Shown here: in pieces, positions 23,557 through 32,147 of the stretch
How the letters are laid out: every line of letters starts with the position of its first letter
Position numbering within the stretch: position 1 is the stretch's first letter
Assembly (NCBI RefSeq): GCF_900105245.1
Contig: NZ_FNSZ01000001.1
Location: forward strand, 6,508,001 to 6,572,000
DNA from: Streptomyces sp. 1222.5
GTDB taxonomy: Bacteria > Actinomycetota > Actinomycetes > Streptomycetales > Streptomycetaceae
Direction: 5' to 3'
Length of the DNA: 64,000 nt
Position numbers and translations under genes: made by a program
Notes under the pieces: generated by a model
Databases searched by the model: none
Told to the model about the DNA's origin: nothing
What the model saw: the letters and a program-made list of their open reading frames with translations, nothing else

Positions 23557-24923
23557 CGTCCCTCGTACTCCTCGGAGATCCGCTCGGCGAGCGCTTGAGA
23601 CTTCTTCAGGGCCGTGCCGACGGACTGGCGTCCGGCGATGGCCGCGCTGATCTCCTGGGAGACCTTGGTGCCGAGGTCGGTGAACTCGGGGATGCCGACG
23701 AACTGGATGCCGGGCGCGGGGCGCGGCTGTACGCCGGGGTCGTTCGGGCGGGCGCTCTCGATGGCCTCCCTGGTCATCTCCTGGAAGGCGGCCGCCTCCT
23801 TGCGGTAGGCGGCGTTCTCGTACGTCGACGCGCGTTTGCCGGCCGGGACGTTCGACCAGCCGCCGGTGTCGCCGACCAGTTGCTCGTAGCCCTTGCCCGA
23901 GGCCCAGGAGACGAACTTCCAGGCCTTGTCGGGGTTGCGGGAGGCGTGCTGGATGCCCCAGGCCCAGGTGTAGAGCCAGCCGGAGGACCGGGTCTCCTGC
24001 ACCGGGGCGGGCGCGTAGCCGAGCTTGCCCCTGACCGGGGAGCCGTCGGCCTCCAGCAGTCCGGCGGCGGAGGTGGCGTCGTACCACATGGCGACCTTGC
24101 CCTGCGTCATGTTGTTCAGGCACTCGGCGAATCCGGACTGGGCGGCGCCGGACTCGCCGTGCTCGCGGACGAGGCCGACGTAGAACTTCGTCGCCTTCTC
24201 GAAGGCCGGGGAGTCGAGGCGCGCCGTCCAGTCCTTGTCGAACCAGGTGCCGCCGAAGGTGTTCACGACCGTCGTCAGCGGTGCCATCAGCTCGCCCCAG
24301 CCGGGCAGTCCGCGCAGGCAGATGCCCTTCATGCCGGGCCGGGCGCCGTCCGCCTCGGCGGCGAGCGCGGCGACCTGCCGCCAGGTGGGGTGGGCCGGCA
24401 TGGTCAGGCCCTTCGCCGCGAACACGTCCTTGCGGTACATCAGGAAGGACGACTCGCCGTAGAAGGGCTGCCCGTAGAGCTTGCCGTCGTCGCCGGTGAG
24501 GGACTGGCGCATGGGCTTCAGGACGTCCCCCTCGTCGTACGCGGGGTCCGCCGCGACGTACCCGTTCATCGCGTGCAGCCAGCCGTTGCGGGCGTAGATC
24601 GGTATCTCGTAGTTGGAGAGCGTGGCCACGTCGTACTGGCCCGCCTGGTTGGCGAAGTCCTGGCTGATCTTGTCGCGGACGTCGTTCTCGGGCAGCACCG
24701 TGAAGTTGACCTTGATGCCGGTCTCCTTGGTGAAGTGCGCGGCGGTCAGCTTCTGCAGCTCGGTCATCTGGGGGTTGTTGACCATCAGGACATTGATGGA
24801 GTCGCCGCCGGAACCGGTCCCGCCCGCACCGGCCCAGCAGCCGGAGATCAGCGGGGCGAGCAGCGTCCCTGCGGCGGCCATGGCGAGCGTGGCTCGCGGC
24901 CTCCGTCGGCTCGGGGTGCGCAT
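23553..24923 (-). CDS. Extracellular sugar-binding lipoprotein of an ABC importer
   Basis: 456 residues from ATG 24923, with AGGAGCG upstream. The signal sequence ends in a lipobox (PLISGCWAG, Cys about residue 29), so the mature protein is lipid-anchored outside the membrane. The body is a family-1 solute-binding protein: LMVNNPQMTELQKLTAAHFT, IKVNFTVLPENDVRDKISQDF, GKVAMWYDATSAAGLL, WKFVSWASGKGYEQLV. It delivers ligand to the two permeases encoded downstream. Its upstream neighbour is a DeoR regulator 87 bp away on the same strand. The ligand is likely a polyol or sugar. Confidence 0.9.
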   Translation of the reverse strand: MRTPSRRRPRATLAMAAAGTLLAPLISGCWAGAGGTGSGGDSINVLMVNNPQMTELQKLTAAHFTKETGIKVNFTVLPENDVRDKISQDFANQAGQYDVATLSNYEIPIYARNGWLHAMNGYVAADPAYDEGDVLKPMRQSLTGDDGKLYGQPFYGESSFLMYRKDVFAAKGLTMPAHPTWRQVAALAAEADGARPGMKGICLRGLPGWGELMAPLTTVVNTFGGTWFDKDWTARLDSPAFEKATKFYVGLVREHGESGAAQSGFAECLNNMTQGKVAMWYDATSAAGLLEADGSPVRGKLGYAPAPVQETRSSGWLYTWAWGIQHASRNPDKAWKFVSWASGKGYEQLVGDTGGWSNVPAGKRASTYENAAYRKEAAAFQEMTREAIESARPNDPGVQPRPAPGIQFVGIPEFTDLGTKVSQEISAAIAGRQSVGTALKKSQALAERISEEYEGR

Positions 24924-25010
24924 GGATCGCTCCTGGAGGTATGGGGACATAGGGGGCGCTCGGAGGGGTGGCGCGCCCCCAGGGGAGGTGAGTGGAGGTG
25001 GGTGGGGCAG

Positions 25011-25781
25011 TCAGACCCGGATGACCTGCGGGCCCAGCAGGGAGTAGCGGTGGGCCTCGGCGGCCGGGAGCAGGGTGCTCGTCACGATCGCCTCCAGGGC
25101 GCCGACCTCGGCGAACCGGCAGAAGCTGACCGCTCCGAACTTGGTGTGGACCCCGGCGAACACGGTCCGCCGGGCGCCCCGGATCGCCTGCGCCTTGACC
25201 TCGCCGACGGCGGGGTCGGGGGTGGTCAGGCCGTGCTCGCGGGAGATGCCGTTGGCGCCGATGTAGGCGAGGTCGATGACGAAACCGGCCAGCATCTTCG
25301 TGGTCCAGTGGTCGACGGTGGCCAGGGTGCCGGGGCGGACCCGGCCGCCCAGCAGCAGGACGGAGACGTGCTCGGCCTCCACGAGGGCGCCCGCGACCGG
25401 CAGGGACGCGGTGACCACGGTCAGCGGCCGGTCCCGGGGGAGGGCCTCGGCGATGAGCTGCGGGGTGAAGCCCTCGTCGACGAAGACGGTCTCGGCGTCC
25501 CCGAGCAGCTCGGCCGCGGCACCCGCGATCCGGCGCTTCTCGGGCACGTGGCTGGTGGCCCGGAAGGCGAGCGTCGTCTCGAAGCCGGCGCTCTCCACCG
25601 GGCAGGCCCCGCCATGGGTGCGGCGGACCAGGCCGTGGTCCTCCAGCGCGCGCAGATCGCGCCGGACGGTCTCCTTGGCCACGCCCAGCTCGGCGGCGAG
25701 CGCGGTGACGTCCACCGAGCCGGTGGCGCGCGCGGCCCGCACGATCTCGCGCTGGCGTTCTTCCGCCGTCCTCGTGCTCAT
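25011..25781 (-). CDS. DeoR-family transcriptional repressor of the sugar/polyol operon
   Basis: 256 residues from ATG 25781. The winged HTH is TALAAELGVAKETVRRDLRA, followed by the family signature LRRTHGGA-like RRTHGGACP. The C-terminal DeoRC sensor domain shows VFVDEGFTPQLIAEALP, LTVVTASLPVAGAL and DLAYIGANGISREHGLTTPDP. DeoR proteins bind phosphorylated sugars and repress sugar catabolic operons. It precedes the ABC importer and dehydrogenase genes on the same strand with an 87-bp gap, so it most likely regulates them and itself. The 297-bp gap upstream (25782-26078) shows no gene. Confidence 0.9.
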   Translation of the reverse strand: MSTRTAEERQREIVRAARATGSVDVTALAAELGVAKETVRRDLRALEDHGLVRRTHGGACPVESAGFETTLAFRATSHVPEKRRIAGAAAELLGDAETVFVDEGFTPQLIAEALPRDRPLTVVTASLPVAGALVEAEHVSVLLLGGRVRPGTLATVDHWTTKMLAGFVIDLAYIGANGISREHGLTTPDPAVGEVKAQAIRGARRTVFAGVHTKFGAVSFCRFAEVGALEAIVTSTLLPAAEAHRYSLLGPQVIRV

Positions 25782-26078
25782 GCCGTCACCCGCTTCCCTG
25801 TGGAACTGCCCGTTCGGGCCCATGGAGGAAGTTCTACAGCGGGTGCGTGGCGCTGACCAGGTCTGTTGCGGGCCCGATACTGCCCGGGTGTGCCCGTTCG
25901 CCGCGTGCCGTGCCCGTCGCGGACCTGCGACGGCGTGTGCCGCGGGGTGGGAGCGGGCGGCGCGGATGCCCGAACGCGGCGCGGGCGGGCCCGTTCGGTG
26001 CCCGCCCACGCGCGTGGGCCGTCCGTTTCCGGCTTGCCGGGCCCGCCGGCGTCACGGCTGTCCGGAGCCGCCGGCGGC

Positions 26079-26888
26079 TCAGTACGGCCAGATCGGCGGG
26101 TCGGTCACGAAGTGCCCGCCGAGGCGGCTCTGGGCGGGGTCCGCCGGGTCCAGCTCGCCCTGCTCGGCGATCAGCTTCGCGGCCCACGGTTCGGAGTCGT
26201 CCCGCGGTTCGTAGCCCAGCGCCCGTGCCGAGGTGAGGTCCCACCACAGGCGGGTGTTGGCGGAGGAGCCGTAGACCACCGTGTGGCCGACGTCCTCGGC
26301 GGTCAGGGCCGCGTGGAAGAGACGGGCGCCGTCGGCCGGGCTCATCCACACCGAGAGCATGCGCACGCTGGTCGGCTCCGGGAAGCAGGAACCGATGCGG
26401 ACGGAGACGGTCTCCAGGCCGTGCCTGTCCCAGTAGAGCTGTGCCAGGTCCTCGCCGAAGGACTTGGAGAGGCCGTAGAAGGTGTCCGGGCGGCGCGGCG
26501 TGTCGACCGGGATCAGCGGATCGCCCGCGCGCGGGGCGGGGGTGAAGCCGACGGCGTGGTTGGAGGAGGCGAAGACGATCCGGGGCACACCTTCCAGGCG
26601 GGCCGCCTCGTACAGGTTGTAGGTCCCCTCGATGTTCGACCGGAGCACGCTCTCGAAGGGGGCCTCCAGGGAGATCCCGGCGAGGTGGAGGACGGCGTCC
26701 ACGCCCCGCACGGCCTCGCGCAGGGCCTCCTTGTCGGCGAGGTCCGCGGTGATCGCGTCCGGTGCGTCGTCCACGGGGCGTACGTCGAACAGGCGCAGTG
26801 TGTGGCCGTGCTCCGGCAGCAGGGACCGCATCAGGGTGCCGAGCCCGCCGGCGGCGCCGGTGAGCAGGACGGTGCGGGGTGCGGGCAT
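26079..26888 (-). CDS. udh: Uronate dehydrogenase (NAD-dependent epimerase/dehydratase fold)
   Basis: 269 residues of the short-chain extended Rossmann type. The NAD motif is VLLTGAAGGLGTLMR. The catalytic pair is in DTFYGLSKSFGEDLA (YxxxK), with FASSNHAVGF before it. The segments NIEGTYNLYEAARLEGVPRI, VRIGSCFPEPTSVRMLSVW and SANTRLWWDL closely follow bacterial uronate dehydrogenase (Agrobacterium Udh type, recalled), which oxidises glucuronate or galacturonate to the aldaro-lactone. It is divergent from kdgD, which acts later in that pathway; this supports the assignment. The lactonase and the isomerase or dehydratase steps between them are not obvious here. Confidence 0.82.
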   Translation of the reverse strand: MPAPRTVLLTGAAGGLGTLMRSLLPEHGHTLRLFDVRPVDDAPDAITADLADKEALREAVRGVDAVLHLAGISLEAPFESVLRSNIEGTYNLYEAARLEGVPRIVFASSNHAVGFTPAPRAGDPLIPVDTPRRPDTFYGLSKSFGEDLAQLYWDRHGLETVSVRIGSCFPEPTSVRMLSVWMSPADGARLFHAALTAEDVGHTVVYGSSANTRLWWDLTSARALGYEPRDDSEPWAAKLIAEQGELDPADPAQSRLGGHFVTDPPIWPY

Positions 26889-27025
26889 CCTCGGTCTCCT
26901 TCGACGTCAACGGCCGCGTTCATGGACTGCATTCACATGCGTGGACACGCTAGGGAGCGCTGACTCGCCTCGTCAAGTGTGCCGTGAGCGGGGGAAATCC
27001 GCCGTCGATGCGCCCGTTCGCGCGC

Positions 27026-27055
27026 TTGACCCGCTCCGCGGACGGCCCGTAGCGT
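27026..27055 (+). promoter_or_regulatory. Promoter for kdgD
   Basis: TTGACC (27026-27031) and TAGCGT (27050-27055) are separated by 18 bp, matching the vegetative Streptomyces pattern TTGACN-N17/18-TAGNNT, 57 bp before the GTG start of kdgD. Confidence 0.6.
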
Positions 27056-27057
27056 GA

Positions 27058-27084
27058 GATCGTTCAGAAATATAGACGACGATC
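27058..27084. promoter_or_regulatory. Inverted repeat, putative operator for kdgD/udh
   Basis: GATCGT (27058-27063) and ACGATC (27079-27084) flank an AT-rich 15-nt centre just after the -10 hexamer, where the transcript would begin. The position suits repressor binding. The regulator is unknown; none is encoded next to it. Confidence 0.4.
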
Positions 27085-27111
27085 AGAAGCATGCACCGAC
27101 AGGGAGCGCTC

Positions 27112-28053
27112 GTGACGCCTGCCCCTCTCGCCGCCCGGCTCCGCCACCCGAGCGGGCCGCTCTTCTTCCCCGTCACCGCCTACGGCCCCGACGGCGCCCT
27201 CGACCTCGACGTCTTCCGCACCCATGTGCGCAGCGGCGTCGCGGCAGGTGCCGCCGCCGTGTTCGCCTGCTGCGGCACCGGGGAGTTCCACGCGCTGCTG
27301 CCGGAGGAGTTCGAGGCCTGCGTCCGGGCGGCCGTGGAGGCCGCCGAGGGGCGCGTCCCGGTCGTCGCGGGCGCCGGATACGGCACCGCGCTCGCCGTCC
27401 GCTACGCCCGTCTCGCCGAGGGCGCGGGCGCCGACGGCCTCCTCGCCATGCCGCCGTACCTCGTGCTCGCCGGACAGGAGGGGCTGCTGCGGCACTACCG
27501 CGAGATCGCCGCCGCCACCGCGCTGCCGGTGATCGTCTACCAGCGGGACAACGCCGTCCTCACCCCGTCGACGGCCGTGGAACTCGCCCGCACCGACGGC
27601 GTCATCGGCCTCAAGGACGGCCTCGGCGACCTCGACCTCGTGCAGCGCATCGTCAGCGCCGTCCGTACCGAGGCACCCGGCGAGTTCCTGTACTTCAACG
27701 GCCTGCCCACCGCCGAGCAGACCCAGCTCGCCTACCGGGCCCTGGGCATCACCCTGTACTCCTCGGCGGTGTTCTGCTTCGCCCCCGAGATCGCGCTCGC
27801 CTTCCACCGGGCGCTCGAAGCGGACGACACGGCAACCGTCCGGCGCCTGCTGGACGGCTTCTACCGGCCCTTCGTCGAACTGCGCGCCCAGGGCTGCGGC
27901 TACGCCGTCTCCCTCGTCAAGGCCGGCGTACGGCTGCGCGGCCTGGACGTCGGCGAGGTCCGCCCACCGCTGCACGAACCGGCCGAGGACCACGTCGAAC
28001 AGCTCGCTCGGCTGATCGAGCGCGGGCACGCGCTGCTGGAGGAGGACGCGTGA
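27112..28053 (+). CDS. kdgD: 5-dehydro-4-deoxyglucarate dehydratase
   Basis: 313 residues from GTG 27112, chosen over ATG 27091 because AGGGAG lies six bases upstream of the GTG. It is a DHDPS-superfamily TIM barrel with the KdgD-type active site: FACCGTGEFHALLPEEFEAC, the Tyr of VIVYQRDNAVLTP and the Schiff-base Lys in GVIGLKDGLGDLD. FNGLPTAEQTQLAYRALGI is also typical. The enzyme dehydrates and decarboxylates 5-keto-4-deoxyglucarate to alpha-ketoglutarate semialdehyde. It is divergent from udh and coupled by a GTGA overlap to the next gene. The product is the substrate of the dehydrogenase at 42.1 kb. Confidence 0.88.
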   Translation: MTPAPLAARLRHPSGPLFFPVTAYGPDGALDLDVFRTHVRSGVAAGAAAVFACCGTGEFHALLPEEFEACVRAAVEAAEGRVPVVAGAGYGTALAVRYARLAEGAGADGLLAMPPYLVLAGQEGLLRHYREIAAATALPVIVYQRDNAVLTPSTAVELARTDGVIGLKDGLGDLDLVQRIVSAVRTEAPGEFLYFNGLPTAEQTQLAYRALGITLYSSAVFCFAPEIALAFHRALEADDTATVRRLLDGFYRPFVELRAQGCGYAVSLVKAGVRLRGLDVGEVRPPLHEPAEDHVEQLARLIERGHALLEEDA

Positions 28054-29213
28054 GGGCGTCGGCGTTCGTCTACCCCTGGGACGTCAACGGGGACCCCGGG
28101 GCCGCGGCACGCATCGCCGGACTCGGCGTCGAGCAGGCGACCCTCGCGTCCGCCTACCACTCCACGCGCGCCCTGACCCCTCGCCACCCCCGCCACCGCG
28201 TCGTCACCGCGGAGTACGCGGCCGTCCTCTACCCGCCGGGCGACCGCTGGGCGGGCCGCGGCCTGCGCCCGTACCCCGCAGGCCGCTGGGCGCCCGGCAA
28301 CGCCTACGGGGAGGCCGCCGACGCGCTTGCGGGCGCCGGTCTGGAGGTGCACACCTGGGTCGTCCTCGCCCACAACTCCCGCCTCGGTGCCGAGCATCCG
28401 GACACCTCCGTCGTCAACGCCTACGGCGACCGCTACCCCTGGGCGCCCTGCATCGCCCAGCCCGCCACCCGCGCCTACCTGGTCGACCTCGCCGCCGAGG
28501 CCGCGGTACGCCCGGGCGCGCACGGCACCGAACTGGAGTCCCTCGGCTGGTACGGGCTCCAGCACCTGCACGCGCACGACAAGACCTCCGGGATCGCCCT
28601 CGGTGACGCCGGGCAGTACCTGATGTCCCTGTGCTTCTGCCCCTCGTGCCGGGACGGGTACGACGCGTACGGCCTCGACGCGGACGGACTGGCGGCGGCC
28701 GTGCGCACCGCGCTGGAACCGCTGTGGCGGGGCACGGCGGACGACGGGGGCTGGCCCACGGTCGGCAAGCTGCTCGGCGAGGACACCGCGGCCGCCACGC
28801 GCGCGTGGCGTGAGGAAACGGCCGCCGGCCTCCAGGAGGAGGCCGTCTCCGCCGTACGTGCCGCCGCGCCCGAGGGCTTCCAGGTCCTGCTGCACGCCGA
28901 CCCGGTCTCCTACCACTGCGGTGCCAACGCGGGTGTCGACCCCGCCCGCGTGCTCTCCGTGGCCGACGGCGTGGTGGTGCCCTGCACGGGTGGTACGGCC
29001 CTGTTGGCGCCCTTCGCCGACCACGCGGGGGAACGGACGGTGCTGGCCGCCAACCTCACGGTCGTCGCCGGCATGGGCGGCGGTCCCGGCACGCTCGCGG
29101 CGGACGCGGCACGCGCGCGTGCCGAGGGCGCGACGGAACTACGGCTGTATCACGCCGGGTTGGCGTCGGACGGCGACCTGGCGGCGGTGCGGGAGGCGCT
29201 GTCCGCGCGCTGA
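28050..29213 (+). CDS. Unknown protein translationally coupled to kdgD
   Basis: 387 residues from GTG 28050, which overlaps the kdgD stop. I do not recognise a named family. It looks like a TIM barrel: FVYPWDVNGDPGA, VEQATLASAYHSTRAL, LEVHTWVVLAHNSRLG, ESLGWYGLQHLHAHDKTSG, a SLCFCPSCRDGYDAYG motif with three cysteines, and GFQVLLHADPVSYHCG. The His/Asp-rich strand ends and the Cys motif recall putative glycoside-hydrolase-like barrels and could hold a metal. Position suggests a job in uronate or aldarate catabolism, for example on an oligouronide or the lactone. No signal peptide is present. The last 64 bp overlap the convergent MFS gene. Confidence 0.7.
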   Translation: MRASAFVYPWDVNGDPGAAARIAGLGVEQATLASAYHSTRALTPRHPRHRVVTAEYAAVLYPPGDRWAGRGLRPYPAGRWAPGNAYGEAADALAGAGLEVHTWVVLAHNSRLGAEHPDTSVVNAYGDRYPWAPCIAQPATRAYLVDLAAEAAVRPGAHGTELESLGWYGLQHLHAHDKTSGIALGDAGQYLMSLCFCPSCRDGYDAYGLDADGLAAAVRTALEPLWRGTADDGGWPTVGKLLGEDTAAATRAWREETAAGLQEEAVSAVRAAAPEGFQVLLHADPVSYHCGANAGVDPARVLSVADGVVVPCTGGTALLAPFADHAGERTVLAANLTVVAGMGGGPGTLAADAARARAEGATELRLYHAGLASDGDLAAVREALSAR

Positions 29214-30382
29214 GCGAGCACCGCGGCCGTCGCGAGCAGGCCGATGCCGTACAGCGGCAACAGCAGCACGGGGGAGGCCAGTTCGACCAGCCCGGCACCC
29301 GCGCCCAGCCCGACGGCGTTGGGCGTGAACACGAGGGTGTTCGCACAGGCCGTCGCGCGGCCCAGCAACGGGCCGGGCGTCCGACGCTGGACGGCGGTGA
29401 ACACCGCGACGAGCACACAGGGCAGGCCCAGGCCGATCCCCGCGGCGGAGGCGAGCGCGACGGCGTCGCAGGGCACCGCCCGCGCGGCGACCGAGAACGC
29501 CGTCAGCGCCGTTCCGGCCGCCGCGAACCGGCGCCCGCCGAGCCGCCGCAGCGCGGCCCCCGCGACGAGCCCGGCCGCCACCGAACCGGCGCCCTGGACG
29601 GCGGACAGCACACCCGTCCAGGCGGGGGAGTGTCCGAGGCGGTCCACGACGGCGTACGTAGTCGTGCTGCTCAGCGCGGCCAGCAGCATCGTCGTACCGC
29701 CCGCCGGGACCAGCGCGCGCAGCTCGGGGTCGCCCCACAGTTGCCGGACGCCCGCGGCGGTCTCCCGCGACCAGCCGGCGCCGGACCGGACGGGCCGTTC
29801 CTCGCGCACCCGAAGCAGCAGGCACAGACCGGCGGCCAGCACGAAGGTGACCGCGTCCAGACAGGCCACGGCCGGGCCGCCGAAGGCCGCGTACAGCGCC
29901 GCGCCGGTCAGCGGGGCGACGAGCTTCGTGCCCTCCGCCGCGGTCATCCGCAGCCCGTTGAAGTCGCCCAGGAGCCGGCCCGGGACGGCCGCGGTGACCA
30001 GGGCCGACTCCGCGGCCTCGGCGACGGCGCCGACGGTGCCGTACAGGAGCAGGACGGTGAACAGCAGCCACAGCCCGACGGGCGAGCGGACGGCGAAGAG
30101 CGTCGTGAGGACGGCGGCGAGCCCCAGGTTCAGGGCGACGAGCAGGGGCCTGCGGCGCACGCGGTCGGCGATCGTGCCCAGCGCCGGGCCGGCGAGGGTG
30201 GGCGCCCACGCGGCGAGCATGCACAGGGCGGGCAGGCTGTCGGACCCGGTCAGGTCCTTGACCCACACGCCGACCGCCAGCGACAGGGAGGTGGTGCCGA
30301 AGGCGGACACCACCACACTCGCGAGGTACAGCCCGGCGTTGCGGTCCCGCAGGACGCGGCGCACGGTCCAGGAAGTCGTCAT
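29150..30382 (-). CDS. MFS transporter (exporter-like)
   Basis: 410 residues with about twelve membrane helices. The family loop between helices 2 and 3 is GTIADRVRRRPLLVALNLGL. The helix 1 region LYLASVVVSAFGTTSLSLAV and helix 5 region GDFNGLRMTAAEGTKLVAPL match the DHA3/enterobactin-exporter-like branch (MFS_3). A small-molecule or drug efflux role is likely; the substrate is not predictable. It is monocistronic, on the strand opposite to the kdgD operon, with a 64-bp 3' overlap with the unknown gene there. Confidence 0.86.
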   Translation of the reverse strand: MTTSWTVRRVLRDRNAGLYLASVVVSAFGTTSLSLAVGVWVKDLTGSDSLPALCMLAAWAPTLAGPALGTIADRVRRRPLLVALNLGLAAVLTTLFAVRSPVGLWLLFTVLLLYGTVGAVAEAAESALVTAAVPGRLLGDFNGLRMTAAEGTKLVAPLTGAALYAAFGGPAVACLDAVTFVLAAGLCLLLRVREERPVRSGAGWSRETAAGVRQLWGDPELRALVPAGGTTMLLAALSSTTTYAVVDRLGHSPAWTGVLSAVQGAGSVAAGLVAGAALRRLGGRRFAAAGTALTAFSVAARAVPCDAVALASAAGIGLGLPCVLVAVFTAVQRRTPGPLLGRATACANTLVFTPNAVGLGAGAGLVELASPVLLLPLYGIGLLATAAVLAQRADSASRTAARSPSDANPA

Positions 30383-30536
30383 GCCAGGTCATCGTGGGCC
30401 TGAGGCGGGCACCACCGGATCGGTGAGGTGCCCTATTCCGGGACGGGATCCGCGGCGGCCGCGGCGGCGACAATCCGTCGGAACCTGGCACGGACGCCCC
30501 TGGGGCGCAAGCGGGCGGAACCCTACCGTCGAGCGC

Positions 30537-30983
30537 ATGCGCTACCTCGCTCCGGTCCTCATCGGCCTGCTCTACGTCGTCCTCATGTCCCTCGTCCCCG
30601 AGCCGCACCGGCGCCGCCTCAACGCCGTCATGGTGGCCGGTGCGGGCGCCGCCTACCTCAGCGGCGGCGGCCTCGGCGGCTGGGAGTTCGCGTTCACGGC
30701 GGTCGCCACCTGGGTCGCCTACCGGGGACTGGACTCCTGGACCTTCGTCGGCGTCGGCTGGCTGCTGCACACCGCATGGGACGTCGTGCACCACCTCAAA
30801 GGGCATCCGATCGCCCCCTTCGCCCACGACTCCTCGTTCGGCTGCGCGCTGTGCGACCCGGTGATCGCCCTGTGGTGCCTCCGCGGCGGACGCGCGCCGT
30901 GGATAGGGGGGCGCGGCACCGATGAGTTTCCGGCCGCCGCCCGGTCAGCACTGGGTACGGGTACCGCACCCTCGAAGGAGTGA
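30537..30983 (+). CDS. DUF6010-like small membrane protein
   Basis: 148 residues from ATG 30537. There is no Shine-Dalgarno; a TACCGT hexamer ends seven bases before the ATG, so the mRNA may be leaderless. Four hydrophobic segments are visible: LAPVLIGLLYVVLMSLVP, AVMVAGAGAAYLSGGGL, FAFTAVATWVAYRGL, and TFVGVGWLLHTAWDVVHHLKG. The WDVVHHL segment and the Cys pair in SFGCALCDPVIALWCL are the features I recall for this family. The His residues near the membrane could bind metal. No function is known. The next gene starts 3 bp after the stop. Confidence 0.7.
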   Translation: MRYLAPVLIGLLYVVLMSLVPEPHRRRLNAVMVAGAGAAYLSGGGLGGWEFAFTAVATWVAYRGLDSWTFVGVGWLLHTAWDVVHHLKGHPIAPFAHDSSFGCALCDPVIALWCLRGGRAPWIGGRGTDEFPAAARSALGTGTAPSKE

Positions 30984-30986
30984 GCC

Positions 30987-31580
30987 ATGACCATGGTGGA
31001 CCTCGGCCCGCAGACCAGGATCCTCGCGGGGCTCGCCGAGTCCGTGCCCGACGACCGGCTTGCGGACGCCACCCCCTGCCCGGATCTCGCGGTACGCAAC
31101 CTGCTCGGCCATCTGCTGCATCTCTCCGTGGCCTTCCGCGACGCCGCCCGCAAGGACTTCGGGGCGACGACCGACACCAACCCGAACGCCACCCTGCCGG
31201 ACATCGGCCCCGGCTGGCGCGCGGAACTGCCCAAGGCGCTGGACGAGCTGGCCGACGCCTGGCGCGACCCGGCCGCCTGGACCGGTGACACCCGGGCCGG
31301 CGGGGTGGACCTGCCGGGTGCGGTGGCGGGCGCCGTCGTCGCGGACGAACTGGTGATCCACGGCTGGGACCTGGCCCGCGCCGTCGGCGTGCCCTACGCC
31401 CCCGACCCGGACGCCCTCGCGTCCGCCCACGGCTTCCTGCAAGCCGCGGCCGACGACCCGAGCCGCGGCGGCGGCATCTTCGGCCCGGTCGTCCCGGTCC
31501 CGGCGGACGCACCGCTGCTGGACCGGGCGGTAGGCCTGAGCGGGCGGGACCCGGGCTGGCGGCCGGGGGCGCGCGGCTGA
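30987..31580 (+). CDS. TIGR03086/DinB-like metal-binding protein (maleylpyruvate isomerase superfamily)
   Basis: 197 residues, ATG with GAAGGAG upstream, 3 bp after the DUF6010-like stop. Features of the four-helix mycothiol-dependent superfamily are present: PCPDLAVRNLLGHLLHLSVAF with the metal-binding His, and ADELVIHGWDLARAVGVP with the second His. These proteins bind zinc or nickel, and some use mycothiol as cofactor for isomerase or thiol-transfer reactions. The specific substrate is unknown. It is probably co-transcribed with the gene before it. Confidence 0.85.
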   Translation: MTMVDLGPQTRILAGLAESVPDDRLADATPCPDLAVRNLLGHLLHLSVAFRDAARKDFGATTDTNPNATLPDIGPGWRAELPKALDELADAWRDPAAWTGDTRAGGVDLPGAVAGAVVADELVIHGWDLARAVGVPYAPDPDALASAHGFLQAAADDPSRGGGIFGPVVPVPADAPLLDRAVGLSGRDPGWRPGARG

Positions 31581-31650
31581 GTATCCGCTCGGCTCGGCAT
31601 GAGTACCCGGGCCGGTGCGGTGGGCCACCCGGCGCCGGTTCACTGACCCC

Positions 31651-32028
31651 ATGACGACACCGCACCGCACGACGGTCCGGGGCGCGGCGGCCGGGGACGA
31701 GCGGGACCCGCGGGCCTGGGTGGCCCCGACGGCCGCGACGGCCCTGATGGTCCCGCTCGGCCCCCTCGCCCTGCTCTTCGGCGGGCTGTCCGCCATGGCG
31801 ACGGACAGCTGCGGCCCCGACGACTGCTCGACCGCCCTCCAGACCGCACTGGCCTGGATCTACGGCATCCTGCGCATCGGCGGCCCGATCACGTTCGGGG
31901 CCCTGCTCGCCGCCTGGCTGCTGCCCTGGAAGCGCCGCTGGTCGGCGGCGCGGGTCTGGGCGGCCCTCGCCGCGCTCGTGCCCCCGCTGGCCGTGCTGTT
32001 CCTGGTGTTCACCCTTCCCGCCCCCTGA
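31651..32028 (+). CDS. Small membrane protein, hypothetical
   Basis: 125 residues from ATG 31651; the open frame reaches upstream but that part is not protein-like. A charged N-terminus (PHRTTVRGAAAGDERDPRA) is followed by three hydrophobic stretches, at about residues 31-51, 68-90 and 98-123. The loop DSCGPDDCSTALQ between the first two carries two cysteines that could form a disulfide outside the cell. No recognised family or clear RBS. It stands alone between the TIGR03086 gene and a metallo-hydrolase. Confidence 0.62.
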   Translation: MTTPHRTTVRGAAAGDERDPRAWVAPTAATALMVPLGPLALLFGGLSAMATDSCGPDDCSTALQTALAWIYGILRIGGPITFGALLAAWLLPWKRRWSAARVWAALAALVPPLAVLFLVFTLPAP

Positions 32029-32147
32029 CCGGCCGGGCCGCGCCCCCCTGCGGCACGGCACCGCCGGGATCCGCCCGATCCGGCAACCGGTGTTCCGTTT
32101 GCCGGAGTGGCGGGGGTCCGGCCGGTCGGCGTCGTACGCTCCCTTCC

